From positions 81,806 to 145,805 of the forward strand of contig CAZMNY010000019.1 in NCBI GenBank assembly GCA_964567745.1: DNA of 64,000 nucleotides, given 5' to 3'. Numbering within the stretch: position 1 is the first letter of the stretch; every line of letters starts with the position of its first letter. Positions 19,579 to 29,400 of the stretch are shown here, one piece after another. The notes beneath the pieces were generated by a model. The model had not been told where the DNA came from. It saw nothing but the letters and a program-made list of their open reading frames with translations, and did no database searches. This stretch comes from CAZMNY01 sp964567745 (GTDB taxonomy: Bacteria; Planctomycetota; Planctomycetia; Pirellulales; Pirellulaceae). The position numbers and the translations under genes are program-made.

Positions 19579-21033
19579 ATGCCGCACACCGTTCCGCAGC
19601 ACACACGCACCAAGATTGTGGCGACGCTCGGTCCCGCAACTCAGGGGCACTCGAAGCTCATGGAGCTGATTCGCGCCGGAGTCAACGTCTTCAGGATCAA
19701 TATGGCTCACGGAGATCGAGCGTCGCACGACGAGGCGCTCGACAGCGTGCGAGCCGCGGCCGCAGAATTGGGCCGACCGCTCGGCGTGCTAATCGACTTG
19801 GCGGGCCCTAAGATTCGACTTGGCGAGTTGGTCCAAAGCCCGATGGACTGTGAATTGGAGCACCATTTTCACTTCATTCGATCGGGCGCTCGAGCGCAAC
19901 ACGATCACGAGCTGGAAAGCACGTATGAGCCACTGGTCGACGAGTTGTCGATTGGCGACCAGGTTCTCTTGGCTGACGGCGCGGTGGCGATGGAGGTCAT
20001 TGAGAAACAATCGGATCGAGCGATTTGCCGAGTCGTCGAGCCAGGCGTCATTAAGCACCGACAAGGAATCAACTTGCCAGGCGTTGCGTTAAGCACGCCC
20101 TCACTCACCGCCCACGACCGCGACAACGCCATCTGGGCGGCGCGGCGCCGCGTCGATTTTGTCGGTCTCAGTTTCGTCAGGGCGGCGGACGAGGTCCGTG
20201 AGTTGCGGCGGATCATCGCAGCGGAAGGCGGCAACGCCGACGTAGTGGCCAAGATTGAAAAGGCGGAGGCCGTCAAGAGTTTGGCGGAGATCGTCGACGC
20301 GGCCGACGCCGTCATGGTCGCACGCGGCGACTTGGGAGTCGAGATCGACGTCGCCGAAACGCCGATTGCACAGAAGAGAATTATTGACATGTGTACGAAG
20401 CTGCGCCGGCCTGTGATTGTCGCCACGCAGATGCTTGACAGTATGCAGCACTCGCGCAGGCCGACTCGCGCGGAAGCGTCCGACGTGGCCAACGCAATCC
20501 TCGATGGTGCCGACGCGTGCATGTTGTCTGGCGAGACGGCGGTGGGAGAATATCCAGTCGAGACGGTCATGATGATGCGCCGCATCATGCGAGCAACCGA
20601 ACTGTTGTTACAAACACAACGAGGGGCGACGCCCTTGCCGCCAACTGTCGATGAGCTCGGCGTGCACCCGATCACGTCAGCCGTCGCATACGGCGCCGGC
20701 CGGATCGCCGAGCGACTTGGCGCCAAACTGGTTGTCATCGCTAGTCGAAGCGGGCAGACCGCTCGCGTGAAAGCAAAACAGCGCGAGTATGTTCCAACGG
20801 TCGGCGTCAGCAATTCCGAAGAGACGCTGCGAAAGATGACTCTTTATTGGGGAATCATCCCGCTTCCCGAGGCTCCGGTTCGCGAGGGTCAGAATCTCGC
20901 CGAGTTTGTCGAGGAGTGGGCCAAGAATCAAAACCTGGTTCACGCAGGAGATCGGATCGTCCTCGTTACCGGAACGAACATCGTGCCCCACGTTCATAAT
21001 TCGTTGGTCGTGCACGAAGTCAGCCGCGCTTAG
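19579..21033 (+). CDS. pyk: Pyruvate kinase
   Basis: The 484-residue glycolytic enzyme transfers phosphate from phosphoenolpyruvate to ADP. TRTKIVATLGPAT at the N-terminus, the active-site block VAKIEKAEA and MVARGDLGVEI, and ATQMLDSM are diagnostic. ATG 19579 is preferred because GAGGAG lies about 10 bases upstream; the frame is open further. The C-terminal allosteric domain is present and the length is normal. It is transcribed divergently from the DUF6174-like gene and converges on a minus-strand gene 13 bases away. Confidence 0.96.
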   Translation: MPHTVPQHTRTKIVATLGPATQGHSKLMELIRAGVNVFRINMAHGDRASHDEALDSVRAAAAELGRPLGVLIDLAGPKIRLGELVQSPMDCELEHHFHFIRSGARAQHDHELESTYEPLVDELSIGDQVLLADGAVAMEVIEKQSDRAICRVVEPGVIKHRQGINLPGVALSTPSLTAHDRDNAIWAARRRVDFVGLSFVRAADEVRELRRIIAAEGGNADVVAKIEKAEAVKSLAEIVDAADAVMVARGDLGVEIDVAETPIAQKRIIDMCTKLRRPVIVATQMLDSMQHSRRPTRAEASDVANAILDGADACMLSGETAVGEYPVETVMMMRRIMRATELLLQTQRGATPLPPTVDELGVHPITSAVAYGAGRIAERLGAKLVVIASRSGQTARVKAKQREYVPTVGVSNSEETLRKMTLYWGIIPLPEAPVREGQNLAEFVEEWAKNQNLVHAGDRIVLVTGTNIVPHVHNSLVVHEVSRA

Positions 21034-21046
21034 GATTTGGGGGGCG

Positions 21047-21718
21047 TCACTCAATGTCGTTTGGGCGATGCGCTGGATCATTGGCTTGCGGCGGCCGATG
21101 TGCGATGTCGCTCGGGCTTTCGCCTACGCGGTGGGTTGGTGTCGCATCGCTTCGGTCTTGAGCGGGCAATGGATGGTTGGGCTTCGAATGCGTAACGGCC
21201 TGGTGCAACGTCGTCGTCGTGACCTGGACAAAGCCGTAAGCTGCGCACGAAGCCAATGCGCCGATAACGCCGAAGGCGAGTCCGCCGATAAGCAGAAGTT
21301 CAATTCGCCGACTTTCTCCAAGAATGACGGCGAAAAAAGCCATTCCACCGAGCATGCCGAGCAGGCCGCCGGAAATCGTACAGGCGAACATGGGCCAGCC
21401 GAGTGAGCGGCGCGAGCTGAGTTGGCTGGCTGGTGCGAAGTCCTCTTTGCGAAGCTGATTCGCACCTCCACTCGTTTGACGCCGCCGTGTCGATTCGTCT
21501 CCACGCTGATCTCGCAATCGCGTACCTAACACGGCGCCGGCCAGATGCGCGACGACGGCAAGTACGAGCAGAGCTGCAACACCGGCGGGCCAGCCGCCGA
21601 ACCTCACATAGATCGCCAACAAGACGGAGACGGTGAAAATGACAGCCAGCAGTGTCCGCAAATCGAATTGAGGCGTTCTCAATCGAGTTCGTTCAACGGG
21701 TGGCTCTTTGGATTCCAA
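21047..21718 (-). CDS. Membrane protein of unknown function, end of the PspA-kinase cluster
   Basis: The protein has four hydrophobic segments: LLAVIFTVSVLLAIYV, a second in VAALLVLAVVAHLAGAVL, and two more after about residue 120. A polar, Pro/His-rich tail of about 60 residues follows. The N-terminal phrase TPQFDLRTLL recalls a recurrent planctomycete membrane-protein motif. The start is uncertain: TTG 21718 overlaps the response-regulator gene by 26 bases, TTG 21682 is an alternative, and no clear ribosome-binding site is seen. I do not recognise the family. Confidence 0.6.
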   Translation of the reverse strand: MESKEPPVERTRLRTPQFDLRTLLAVIFTVSVLLAIYVRFGGWPAGVAALLVLAVVAHLAGAVLGTRLRDQRGDESTRRRQTSGGANQLRKEDFAPASQLSSRRSLGWPMFACTISGGLLGMLGGMAFFAVILGESRRIELLLIGGLAFGVIGALASCAAYGFVQVTTTTLHQAVTHSKPNHPLPAQDRSDATPTHRVGESPSDIAHRPPQANDPAHRPNDIE

Positions 21719-23108
21719 GTTGCTGTATCTTCTGTTGCAGATTTTGGCGATGCATGCCGAGACGCCTGGCGGCGGCGCTAACGTTTTGCTCTTCCCGCGC
21801 AAGAGCGTTTTCGATCATTCTGCGTTCGAATGATTCGATCAGTATTTTCTTCGCTTCCGTCAGAGGCAAATCGAGTAGATCAGCAAATGCGTCTTCGCCA
21901 TCGAGGGCGGGCGTCGATGTGGGCAGTTGCAAATCCGGACTGTCGATGATGCCGTTGTCACACAATGCGGCCGCAGCTGTCACGGCCTGTTTGAGTTGCC
22001 GAACATTGCCCGGCCAATCGTAATCTAGCATGCGGTCGCACGCAGTTGGCGAGAAGCGGCAAGGCGTCCCCGTCGGCGGCGCCTTGCTTTGTTCCACCAG
22101 GCTGTCGAGAAAATGCTGCGCCAACGGCAAAACATCGTCGGTCCTTCGTCGCAATGGCGGAGCAACGATCGAAATGCCTCGTATGCGAAACAACAAATCT
22201 TGGCGGAACCGCTTCTCCGCAATTCCCTGCTCAAGGTCCTGGTGGGTCGCGCTGATCACTCTCACATCGACTTGACGCGCAGTTGAATCGCCGATGCGGC
22301 AAACGACGCGTTCCTGCAACACGCGAAGTATTTTGGCCTGAGCCGCCGTCGGCATGTCGCCGATTTCGTCCAGGAACAGCGTCCCCCCATCGGCCTGTTC
22401 AAACACGCCCGCTCGCGCAGCGTCGGCGCCGGTGAACGCGCCCTTCGCGTGTCCGAACAGTTCGCTTTCGGTTAATGATTCCGCGATCGCCGCGGTATTG
22501 ACCGCCACGAATGGGCCGCTGCTCCGCGAGCTCTGGTTGTGGATTTCTCTAGCAATCAGCTCCTTGCCCGTTCCCGTTTCGCCTTCGATCAATACGTCGA
22601 TTTCAGCCCGCGACGCTCGCTCGATCAATCCAAACACTCGCCCCATCGCCTGGCTTGCTCCGATCAGCTGGCCCATCGATGTTCGCTGTTTCAAGTCCGA
22701 GGCCAAGTCGTCAATCTGGCTGACTAACCGGATACGTTCGCGAGTTCTCCGTGCGAATGAACGGATTTGCTCGATTTCAAACGGCTTTGCCACGTAGTTC
22801 GAAGCGCCCAATCGAAGGCACTCCACCGCAGACTCAACTCGATCGTCGCCCGTCACCACAATCACTTCGAGCGATTTGCGCCATTCGGGGCCGCAGGCGG
22901 CGGGCAGTCGCTGCAGGACGGCGAGCCCATCGACATGGGGCATGGTCATGTCGAGAAAAACTAAGTCGAACGACTCGGAGGCCAAACGCTCTAGTGCTTG
23001 TTCGCCATCCTCGGCTTCCGAAAGGTCGTACGCTTCACAATCGAGCGCTTTGCGCATCCCGAATCGGGCTGCTTTCTCGTCGTCCGCTATGAGAATTCTT
23101 AAGGTCAT
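21693..23108 (-). CDS. NtrC-family sigma-54-dependent response regulator
   Basis: The 471-residue activator has three domains. A receiver carries the phospho-acceptor Asp53 (FLDMTMPH). An AAA+ domain has Walker A GETGTGKE and the sigma-54 contact loop GAFTGA. A C-terminal Fis-type helix-turn-helix contains NVSAAARRLGMHRQNLQQKI. It activates promoters read by sigma-54 polymerase when phosphorylated. The cognate kinase is almost certainly the gene 37 bases upstream. ATG 23108 is used; the in-frame TTG at 23132 is less likely. Confidence 0.92.
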   Translation of the reverse strand: MTLRILIADDEKAARFGMRKALDCEAYDLSEAEDGEQALERLASESFDLVFLDMTMPHVDGLAVLQRLPAACGPEWRKSLEVIVVTGDDRVESAVECLRLGASNYVAKPFEIEQIRSFARRTRERIRLVSQIDDLASDLKQRTSMGQLIGASQAMGRVFGLIERASRAEIDVLIEGETGTGKELIAREIHNQSSRSSGPFVAVNTAAIAESLTESELFGHAKGAFTGADAARAGVFEQADGGTLFLDEIGDMPTAAQAKILRVLQERVVCRIGDSTARQVDVRVISATHQDLEQGIAEKRFRQDLLFRIRGISIVAPPLRRRTDDVLPLAQHFLDSLVEQSKAPPTGTPCRFSPTACDRMLDYDWPGNVRQLKQAVTAAAALCDNGIIDSPDLQLPTSTPALDGEDAFADLLDLPLTEAKKILIESFERRMIENALAREEQNVSAAARRLGMHRQNLQQKIQQLGIQRATR

Positions 23109-23145
23109 TGGCCGTTGCGCCGCGGCGTCCAAAAAATGGAGTCAG

Positions 23146-25230
23146 TTATCTGAGGTTGGCGTCACCTGTGATTGGCAATGTCACGACAAACGTTGTGCCG
23201 TTCTCGGGCGAACTGCAATACGAAATCTCGCCGCCCAGTTCGCGCATGCGACGATTGACAATATACAGGCCTAAACCGGATCCGTCCGCCTTGCTCGTGA
23301 CAAACGGTTCGTAGAGTCGGTCTCGAAGCTCTGGCGGAATGCCCGGGCCGTTATCCGCCACGCGAATCGCAACTTGTCCATTGACTCCCGAGTCGCAGGA
23401 AACCGTGACGCTTCCGCCTGTCGGCACCGCTTGTAGGGCGTTGAGCATCAGATTCATCAACACGTCCCGCATCGCCTCATCGTCGGCCGCGATGATCGGC
23501 GTCGCTTCGTCGATGTCGATCGTCAATTTGACTTTGTGGCGAAGGGCCAAGTGATTGAGGACAAGAGAGAGGCTGCGCGACACGGCGGCCAGATCGCACG
23601 CGCCCGTTCGAACGCTCGCCGGTCGGGCGAACTGCAAGAGATTCGAGGTCGTGTTGGACAGTCGGTTTACTTCATCCAGAATCAGCTCCAAACTTTCTTT
23701 CGATTCGGTTGCCGCAAGCTGCTCCTTCAAAACCGCCGCGATCGTCTTAATGGACGAGAGCGGATTGCGTATCTCGTGAGTCATGCAGCTTGTTAACAGG
23801 CCGAGCGTACTGAGCTTTTCGTTTTGCATCGCCCGACGCTCGACTTCAACTTGTTCCCGGCGTATGGCGTTTGCCGTCATCGCACTGCCGAAAAGGTCGA
23901 CAAGCAAGACACACGCACTGACTTGCTCGCCCGACAGTTCCTTGCCTCGATGCTGACGCCCAATCAACGCCAGACCTTGGGCGAACGGCTGTTCCCAGCG
24001 GATGGCCAGCCAAGCCCGATTGCAGCGAAACGCTTCGAGCAATTCCGAACAGGGCGCGGTACTGAGCGTGAGCCAGTTCTCGTCTCGCTGCGCCAACTCG
24101 GTTTGAAGCTGCCAGGCGTCCTCGCTGGACGCCGCCAAGGATCCCGCTTCCATTTGCGTTTCGCCGCTGGCCGAAAACAACCAGAGCTGCACTGGCGCAT
24201 CGATGGCTTCCGATAATCGTGGTGCGAACCAAGCAAGCGAGGATTCTTCGGGTCGTTCCTCAAGCTGTGCGATGGCGGAGGCCAGCTGCTGCACGCGAAT
24301 CCGAGACTCGGACGTACCCGCTCTTACCAAATACCTCAGCGCCTCCGCTGCTCGATTGCGAAGCGGCGCGTAAAACAAAACGATCGCGGCGATGCCAATC
24401 GTCTCGACGACGCCGAGATTGATACCCAGCGATCGCCCCCAGTGCTGCCCCCAATTCGCAATGACCGCTTGGTGAAAAATCAGAATGCCGGCAAGCGCCG
24501 AGCCGTAGATCATCGAACGTTCAAGCACCAACTGCAAAATGTTGTAACGGATGACGTAATAGGCCAGTACGACAACAAGTGCTTCGGGAGCGAGAATGGC
24601 GAGCGTTACGAATCCGCTTTGGCTTGGCCCGACAATCGAGTCCGAAAGCCAGAGAATTACGCCGAGGATGCTCGCCAGGCCGGCCAGCATCATCCCCATT
24701 GTTCGCAAGAAACGCTGCACTTCCGGTTCGGACGATGAAACGCGGTAACTGCAAAAAACTCCGCATGCGATCATGTTCACCGTGATGGCAGCGGCCAAAT
24801 AGGCCTCACGGAACGCCGCAGTTTGTTCGAGGAAATTGCCCATCGGGTTCTCGGCGATGCTGCGTATGATCAAAGGGATCGCAAACATCGGTAAGTAACA
24901 GAGGGCGTATCGAGCATCGCGTTTCTCGATCAATTGCAATCCGGTTCGCCACACACGGATGGCTGAGTGCAGCATCGCACAGGGCATCAACAACAAGCCG
25001 GTCGCCATTAACGTCATTGCCGAAAGGCGAGGCCAGCTTGACCAGCTGCCGCTTTCCAGGACGAGCTTGTGCGAGAACACGCCGACGTGAAACATCCAGA
25101 TTGCAAAGACGACCAGTGCGACCGGCGCCGCCGTGTATCGCCACTTGCGCCGGTCCAAGACCGAAATCAAGACAGTTGTGTCGACTACGACGGACGCGCC
25201 GTATGCAACGATGTACAGATCGTCAAACAT
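23146..25230 (-). CDS. Polytopic membrane sensor histidine kinase
   Basis: The 694-residue kinase has about nine hydrophobic segments in residues 1-300. A GAF-like cytoplasmic region follows (about 320-450), then a HisKA helix with phospho-acceptor His485 in THEIRNPLSS, and a HATPase domain with NLMLNALQA, DNGPGIP and GSGLGLYIV. The architecture recalls PrsK-type kinases that pair with sigma-54 regulators. ATG 25230 overlaps the end of the upstream small gene by 8 bases. Partner: the NtrC-type regulator directly downstream. The membrane input domain and the neighbouring pspA suggest that it senses envelope state (inference). Confidence 0.88.
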   Translation of the reverse strand: MFDDLYIVAYGASVVVDTTVLISVLDRRKWRYTAAPVALVVFAIWMFHVGVFSHKLVLESGSWSSWPRLSAMTLMATGLLLMPCAMLHSAIRVWRTGLQLIEKRDARYALCYLPMFAIPLIIRSIAENPMGNFLEQTAAFREAYLAAAITVNMIACGVFCSYRVSSSEPEVQRFLRTMGMMLAGLASILGVILWLSDSIVGPSQSGFVTLAILAPEALVVVLAYYVIRYNILQLVLERSMIYGSALAGILIFHQAVIANWGQHWGRSLGINLGVVETIGIAAIVLFYAPLRNRAAEALRYLVRAGTSESRIRVQQLASAIAQLEERPEESSLAWFAPRLSEAIDAPVQLWLFSASGETQMEAGSLAASSEDAWQLQTELAQRDENWLTLSTAPCSELLEAFRCNRAWLAIRWEQPFAQGLALIGRQHRGKELSGEQVSACVLLVDLFGSAMTANAIRREQVEVERRAMQNEKLSTLGLLTSCMTHEIRNPLSSIKTIAAVLKEQLAATESKESLELILDEVNRLSNTTSNLLQFARPASVRTGACDLAAVSRSLSLVLNHLALRHKVKLTIDIDEATPIIAADDEAMRDVLMNLMLNALQAVPTGGSVTVSCDSGVNGQVAIRVADNGPGIPPELRDRLYEPFVTSKADGSGLGLYIVNRRMRELGGEISYCSSPENGTTFVVTLPITGDANLR

Positions 25231-25612
25231 CTCCGCCCAATCGTTCGCGCAATCGCGATTCGTTTGCGACAGGGAACACTTCGATCTCGCTCGCATCCAC
25301 GGTCGATTTCCCTGCTGAGGTCTCCCATCGCTCGACCTCGCCTCGCGCATCAATGGTCAGCTGCGCAGGACCTCGATTCGTCTCGCATTCGTAGCTCACG
25401 ACAGGCTCAGCGCAACTCGGCTGAACGGTTCGTCTTCTTACGACTGCCCATTCGCCTTCGATCACGATAATGCTCCTCGGCGAAAGTTGAAGAAGGCGCC
25501 CTTCGGTTGGTGAGCAACGGATACGATCATTGGCCCACCATGTCCAAATCAACTGGCCGACGGGCCTCGCCAACTCGTGGAAGGCTAACGTCATTCGACT
25601 AATCCAATTCAT
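25223..25612 (-). CDS. Small protein of unknown function between pspA and the kinase gene
   Basis: A 129-residue open frame whose end overlaps the kinase start by 8 bases, indicating coupled translation and supporting that it is real. The protein starts MNWISRMTLAFHEL and has a hydrophobic WTWW patch near residue 25. It then becomes a mixed beta-rich sequence with two Cys (PSCAEP and YECET). No signal peptide and no recognised domain. An upstream GTG/TTG could lengthen it to 147 residues. Its position suggests a role with PspA or the sensor. Confidence 0.65.
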   Translation of the reverse strand: MNWISRMTLAFHELARPVGQLIWTWWANDRIRCSPTEGRLLQLSPRSIIVIEGEWAVVRRRTVQPSCAEPVVSYECETNRGPAQLTIDARGEVERWETSAGKSTVDASEIEVFPVANESRLRERLGGDV

Positions 25613-25719
25613 CGATCCGTCCACCAATGTAACCGAATTCGTTTTTTGGAACCGAAGGGTCGCCAATGGGGGCCCGTCAGCCAGAACTCAGCCCGCTCTC
25701 GTCTTCGCACGCTCAAGCT

Positions 25720-26397
25720 TCAAGATGACGAAACGCGTTTCTTCAGGTCGGCAAGTTTCTTTTCGAGTCGCTCCTTTCGCTCGACCGCTTCAAATTGCTC
25801 GTCCAAATCCTCGGCTTCCGCGCTCGGTCCGTCGAGTCGCTCGTAGGCTTCCGTGACCGCCTCGGCTCGTTCGACTCGATCTTCGAGTCGTTTGAATTCG
25901 GCGAACGCGCTTGAATTGCCCGCCTTCGCCATAGCCTGATTGATCTTCTGACTCGATTCGGCTCGAGAGACTCGGGCAAGCAGCAGCGTCTGCTTCTGTC
26001 GTGCCTGTCGGATCTTGTCCTCGAGTTCACGCACCGAATCCTTGAGGCTCGTCGTTTGCCGCTTTTGCTGTTCCAGCTCGCGATTCAAACTGTCATACCT
26101 TTCTTCGGCGCTATCCTGTTGCTCGAGTGCGGCACGCGCCGAGGTGTCATCGTCGCGTTCAACCGCGCTCTTGGCTCGGTCAGCCCAATGCTTCGCTTCT
26201 CGTTCGGCTCGCGCGACTTTTTTCTCTAACAGTATTTCGTCGGCAATTGCGTTTGCGACGCTGCCGCGAACGGTGCTCAATTCATGTTCCATGTCGATCA
26301 GCAGCTGGTGGATCATTCTCTCGGGATCCGAGATCTTCTCCTTGATTGCGGTGATGTTCGATTTCATGACAAACGAAAATGTGGTTAGCCAGCTCAT
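25720..26397 (-). CDS. pspA: PspA/IM30 family protein
   Basis: The 225-residue protein is almost entirely coiled coil and charged, with the family start SWLTTFSFVMKSNITAIKEK and the DPERMIHQLLIDME motif. PspA/IM30/Vipp1 proteins are ESCRT-III-like; they bind stressed membrane and preserve the proton gradient. The ATG is preceded by TAGGAG with a 6-base spacer. It lies 85 bases after the giant membrane protein gene and 107 bases before the next small gene. No PspB, PspC or PspF homologue is visible; the two-component pair downstream may take the regulatory role. Confidence 0.93.
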   Translation of the reverse strand: MSWLTTFSFVMKSNITAIKEKISDPERMIHQLLIDMEHELSTVRGSVANAIADEILLEKKVARAEREAKHWADRAKSAVERDDDTSARAALEQQDSAEERYDSLNRELEQQKRQTTSLKDSVRELEDKIRQARQKQTLLLARVSRAESSQKINQAMAKAGNSSAFAEFKRLEDRVERAEAVTEAYERLDGPSAEAEDLDEQFEAVERKERLEKKLADLKKRVSSS

Positions 26398-26482
26398 GTT
26401 GATCTCCTAAAAACCAAGTTTGGATAGTGTCGAAAATGGAAGTGATTTGTTGCCTCTCTCCAATCGTTTTCGCTCGGCGCTT

Positions 26483-29400
26483 TCATCGCCAGGAACGGAG
26501 GTCGCTCGTGACGGCGCGTAACTGCTGCAAAAGCCGTTCTCGTTGGTTTTCCGCGAACGCACCGAGCGCCAGTACAGCCGCGCCAAGTGCGATCCCTGCA
26601 AGCCAAAGCAGGCTGATGTTATCGATACATCCGTGGACGACGATTGCCGTCAGGTCCGCGAGCAGGAAAGCGACGCCCGCGTAGAGCAATGCGCGAACAC
26701 GAATCGCGATGCCCGCCAAGGCGACCAGTACAGAAAACGCCATCAAGGCGAAGAGGTGCAGCCACTGGCCGTCGAGAATGTGAAACGAGGGCGAGACGAG
26801 AATCGTCAACGCGCCGCCGTATCGCAGTGGATTGCGGCAGGCGGCGGGGATCTCCTCTCCCAACAACTCGACGACCAACAGGATCGAGAGGCCGATCGGA
26901 GCCAAGTAAAACTGAGGGTCGTCGACTTGCAATTCCCGCCACAGCAGAAACATGGCCGCGTTGAAGACCAACCCGGAAAGCAGTGCGAACCATCGGTTCG
27001 GTTGTTCGATTGCCCTCCAGAGATAAAAGGCGGCGCCGCCAAGCAGCAGGAGGCTGTTCCAACCAAGCCAGACAGGATCAGCCGTGACATGTTGCCAAAC
27101 CGCCAATGCGGTTGCCGCCAGCGGCGCCGCGAGAGCGACTTGTTCCATCGGATCGGAAAGCACGGCTAGCCGTTCGCGATGACGAACCAGTCTCGAAACG
27201 ACGTAGAACGCGGCGCCAAGGCCCAATGTACCTGGCAACGCCGACGCTAACCCAAGCCTTAGTCCTGTAACGATGATCACGAACAACGCGCCGAACAAGC
27301 CGATCACGATCGCCCCCCACGCTCGACTCGTCGATTGGTCTCGAACGGCTCTGTTGCCCTGACTTACGCTGAACCATCCGAAGACAGCCGCCAAGCTCGC
27401 CGTTCCCGCGATGCCAACTTCCATCTCGCCCTGCAGGGTCGCCAGAAACGTTATGCCCAAGCCGATCGCAATCAGGCTTGCGAGACCAACTCGCTGTGAT
27501 GCGCGAGTCGCTCGTTGAAACGGAGTTTCGTCCTGTCCAATTCGATCCCAGCCGAGATGGCAGATCGATGCCGCCAGCGTCAGCCAGGGTAAGCTGGTGA
27601 GGCCGTGCATCGTGCATAACTCGGCAATCCAGTCCTGTTGCCCGGCTTGAAGCAAGTCGGCAAGGACAACGAGGCCGCTCCAACTGGCGAGCGTCGCGAA
27701 GATTCGAGCTTCGTCCGCGTCGCGACGAATCAGGCATGCCACTGCCAGTGAGGCGAGGGACATCAGACCGGCGATTCGAATCCAGAATGGAAAGACAATG
27801 GTCGAAATGGCGACCACGACGATGAGCGTCAAAGTTGCGACGAGCATCGCCGGTGTGAATACGTTCTGCGCGATCGACTCGGTCCAGTGTCGAATGGGCG
27901 TGTCGGATCGGAGACGCTCGACCTTGTCATCCTGGTCGATCGACTCGGACTCAAAGACATCGAGAAACTCAATTCCGCTCTTCGGGTCAACGACTCTTTG
28001 AGCTATGGCGAGAAATGCCGTTGTGTTGAAAGTCTGCCCGACCCAGCCTTTTAATTCGCGTAGCGCTGAGCTGCCGTTCTTGCGGAGCAGCCAAGTCGTG
28101 GGAACCAGCGAGACGGCGACAAGCGCGGCCGCTCCGGCGGTCGCGGCCAAGACGCATGTTGAGATGGCGTGTCCCGCGCCAATTCCGTACGCCACTCCGA
28201 ATTGGCCGCAGACCATGATCAATACAACAGCGCCGCCCGCCGCGCAGACAGCGCGAGCCCGACGTCTGGCCCAGTCGAAGAGACAGAGCGACAACAGCAG
28301 GTATTCCCAATCGAAAACGGTACTTGGCATCGCGGATCGATCGACGGCCAAGGCGATGGTTGCGGCGATGATGGGAAGGCTGAGCAACATGAGGACGCCC
28401 AGTCCAAGCTTCGAGATCGCATCGTTGGCTTTGCCGAACGACTGGCTCCAGCGACTGGTCTCATTCGCTCGAAGCGCGTAGCCAACGGCCCATTGAATGG
28501 CGGCTTGGGCGAAGGCGATCGACAGCAGTTGCGGCCCGTCGGCAAACGTTGCGCCCCAGATGTAACCCATCGAGCTGATCAAGATGATCGCGGCGCCGCC
28601 CAGCAAAGTCCTTGTCCAGATTAGAGCTTGGCCGAGTAGAACCAGTGCGATTGCGACCGCGGCCAGTCCGCCATTAATTGTCTCGAATGCATTGGCGTAA
28701 ACGACCCAGTGCGTTGCGGTGACCAGAGACAGCATTCCGCCGATGAATCTCAGCATGCCGCCTTCGATATTGAGCCGTTCGTCGACGTCGTTGCTTGCTG
28801 CATTCTTCATCGACGTCGGAATTTGGAGCAAACGACCGTCGAAAATAGATCCCGCCACGGTGAGAATCGCTGCGCCGCTGAGTAGCGATAGCGTTCTCAC
28901 GATCGCTAAATGCTCCGCGGCGACTCCTAGAAAACTTGTGGCCGGCAGGCCCCAGCAAAAGATAACAACGGCAAGGCCGGAAAAGGCGACTAACATTCGC
29001 TCGCGGAAAACGATTGCTTGAACGCACAACAGGACGCCCAACGGCGCGCTGACAACGGCGAGGGCAGAGTAGCTGGTCATCGCTAAAATGAGAAGCAGGC
29101 ACGTCGCTCCGCAGCTGAACTGAGCTAACGGCTTGCGCCACAGGCTCATTGTCTCGCGTCCGACAAATCGCGTGGTGAACGTCATCGCGGCGAGAAGCGG
29201 AAGGTAGGTGAGGCCGTAGTAGGCATACGGCAACTTGGGTTGGTCGACGGCGCGGGCGGCCGCATCGACAAGGACTCGAGCTGTTTCCAAGAAGAATGCG
29301 GGGCTAAAGTTGTAGGCCAAGGTAAGCATCAGAATCGCGCCCCAAGCGATTTCTCGTCGGTCGAATCGTGTCGCAACGACGGCCAGTACGATCGCAGCCA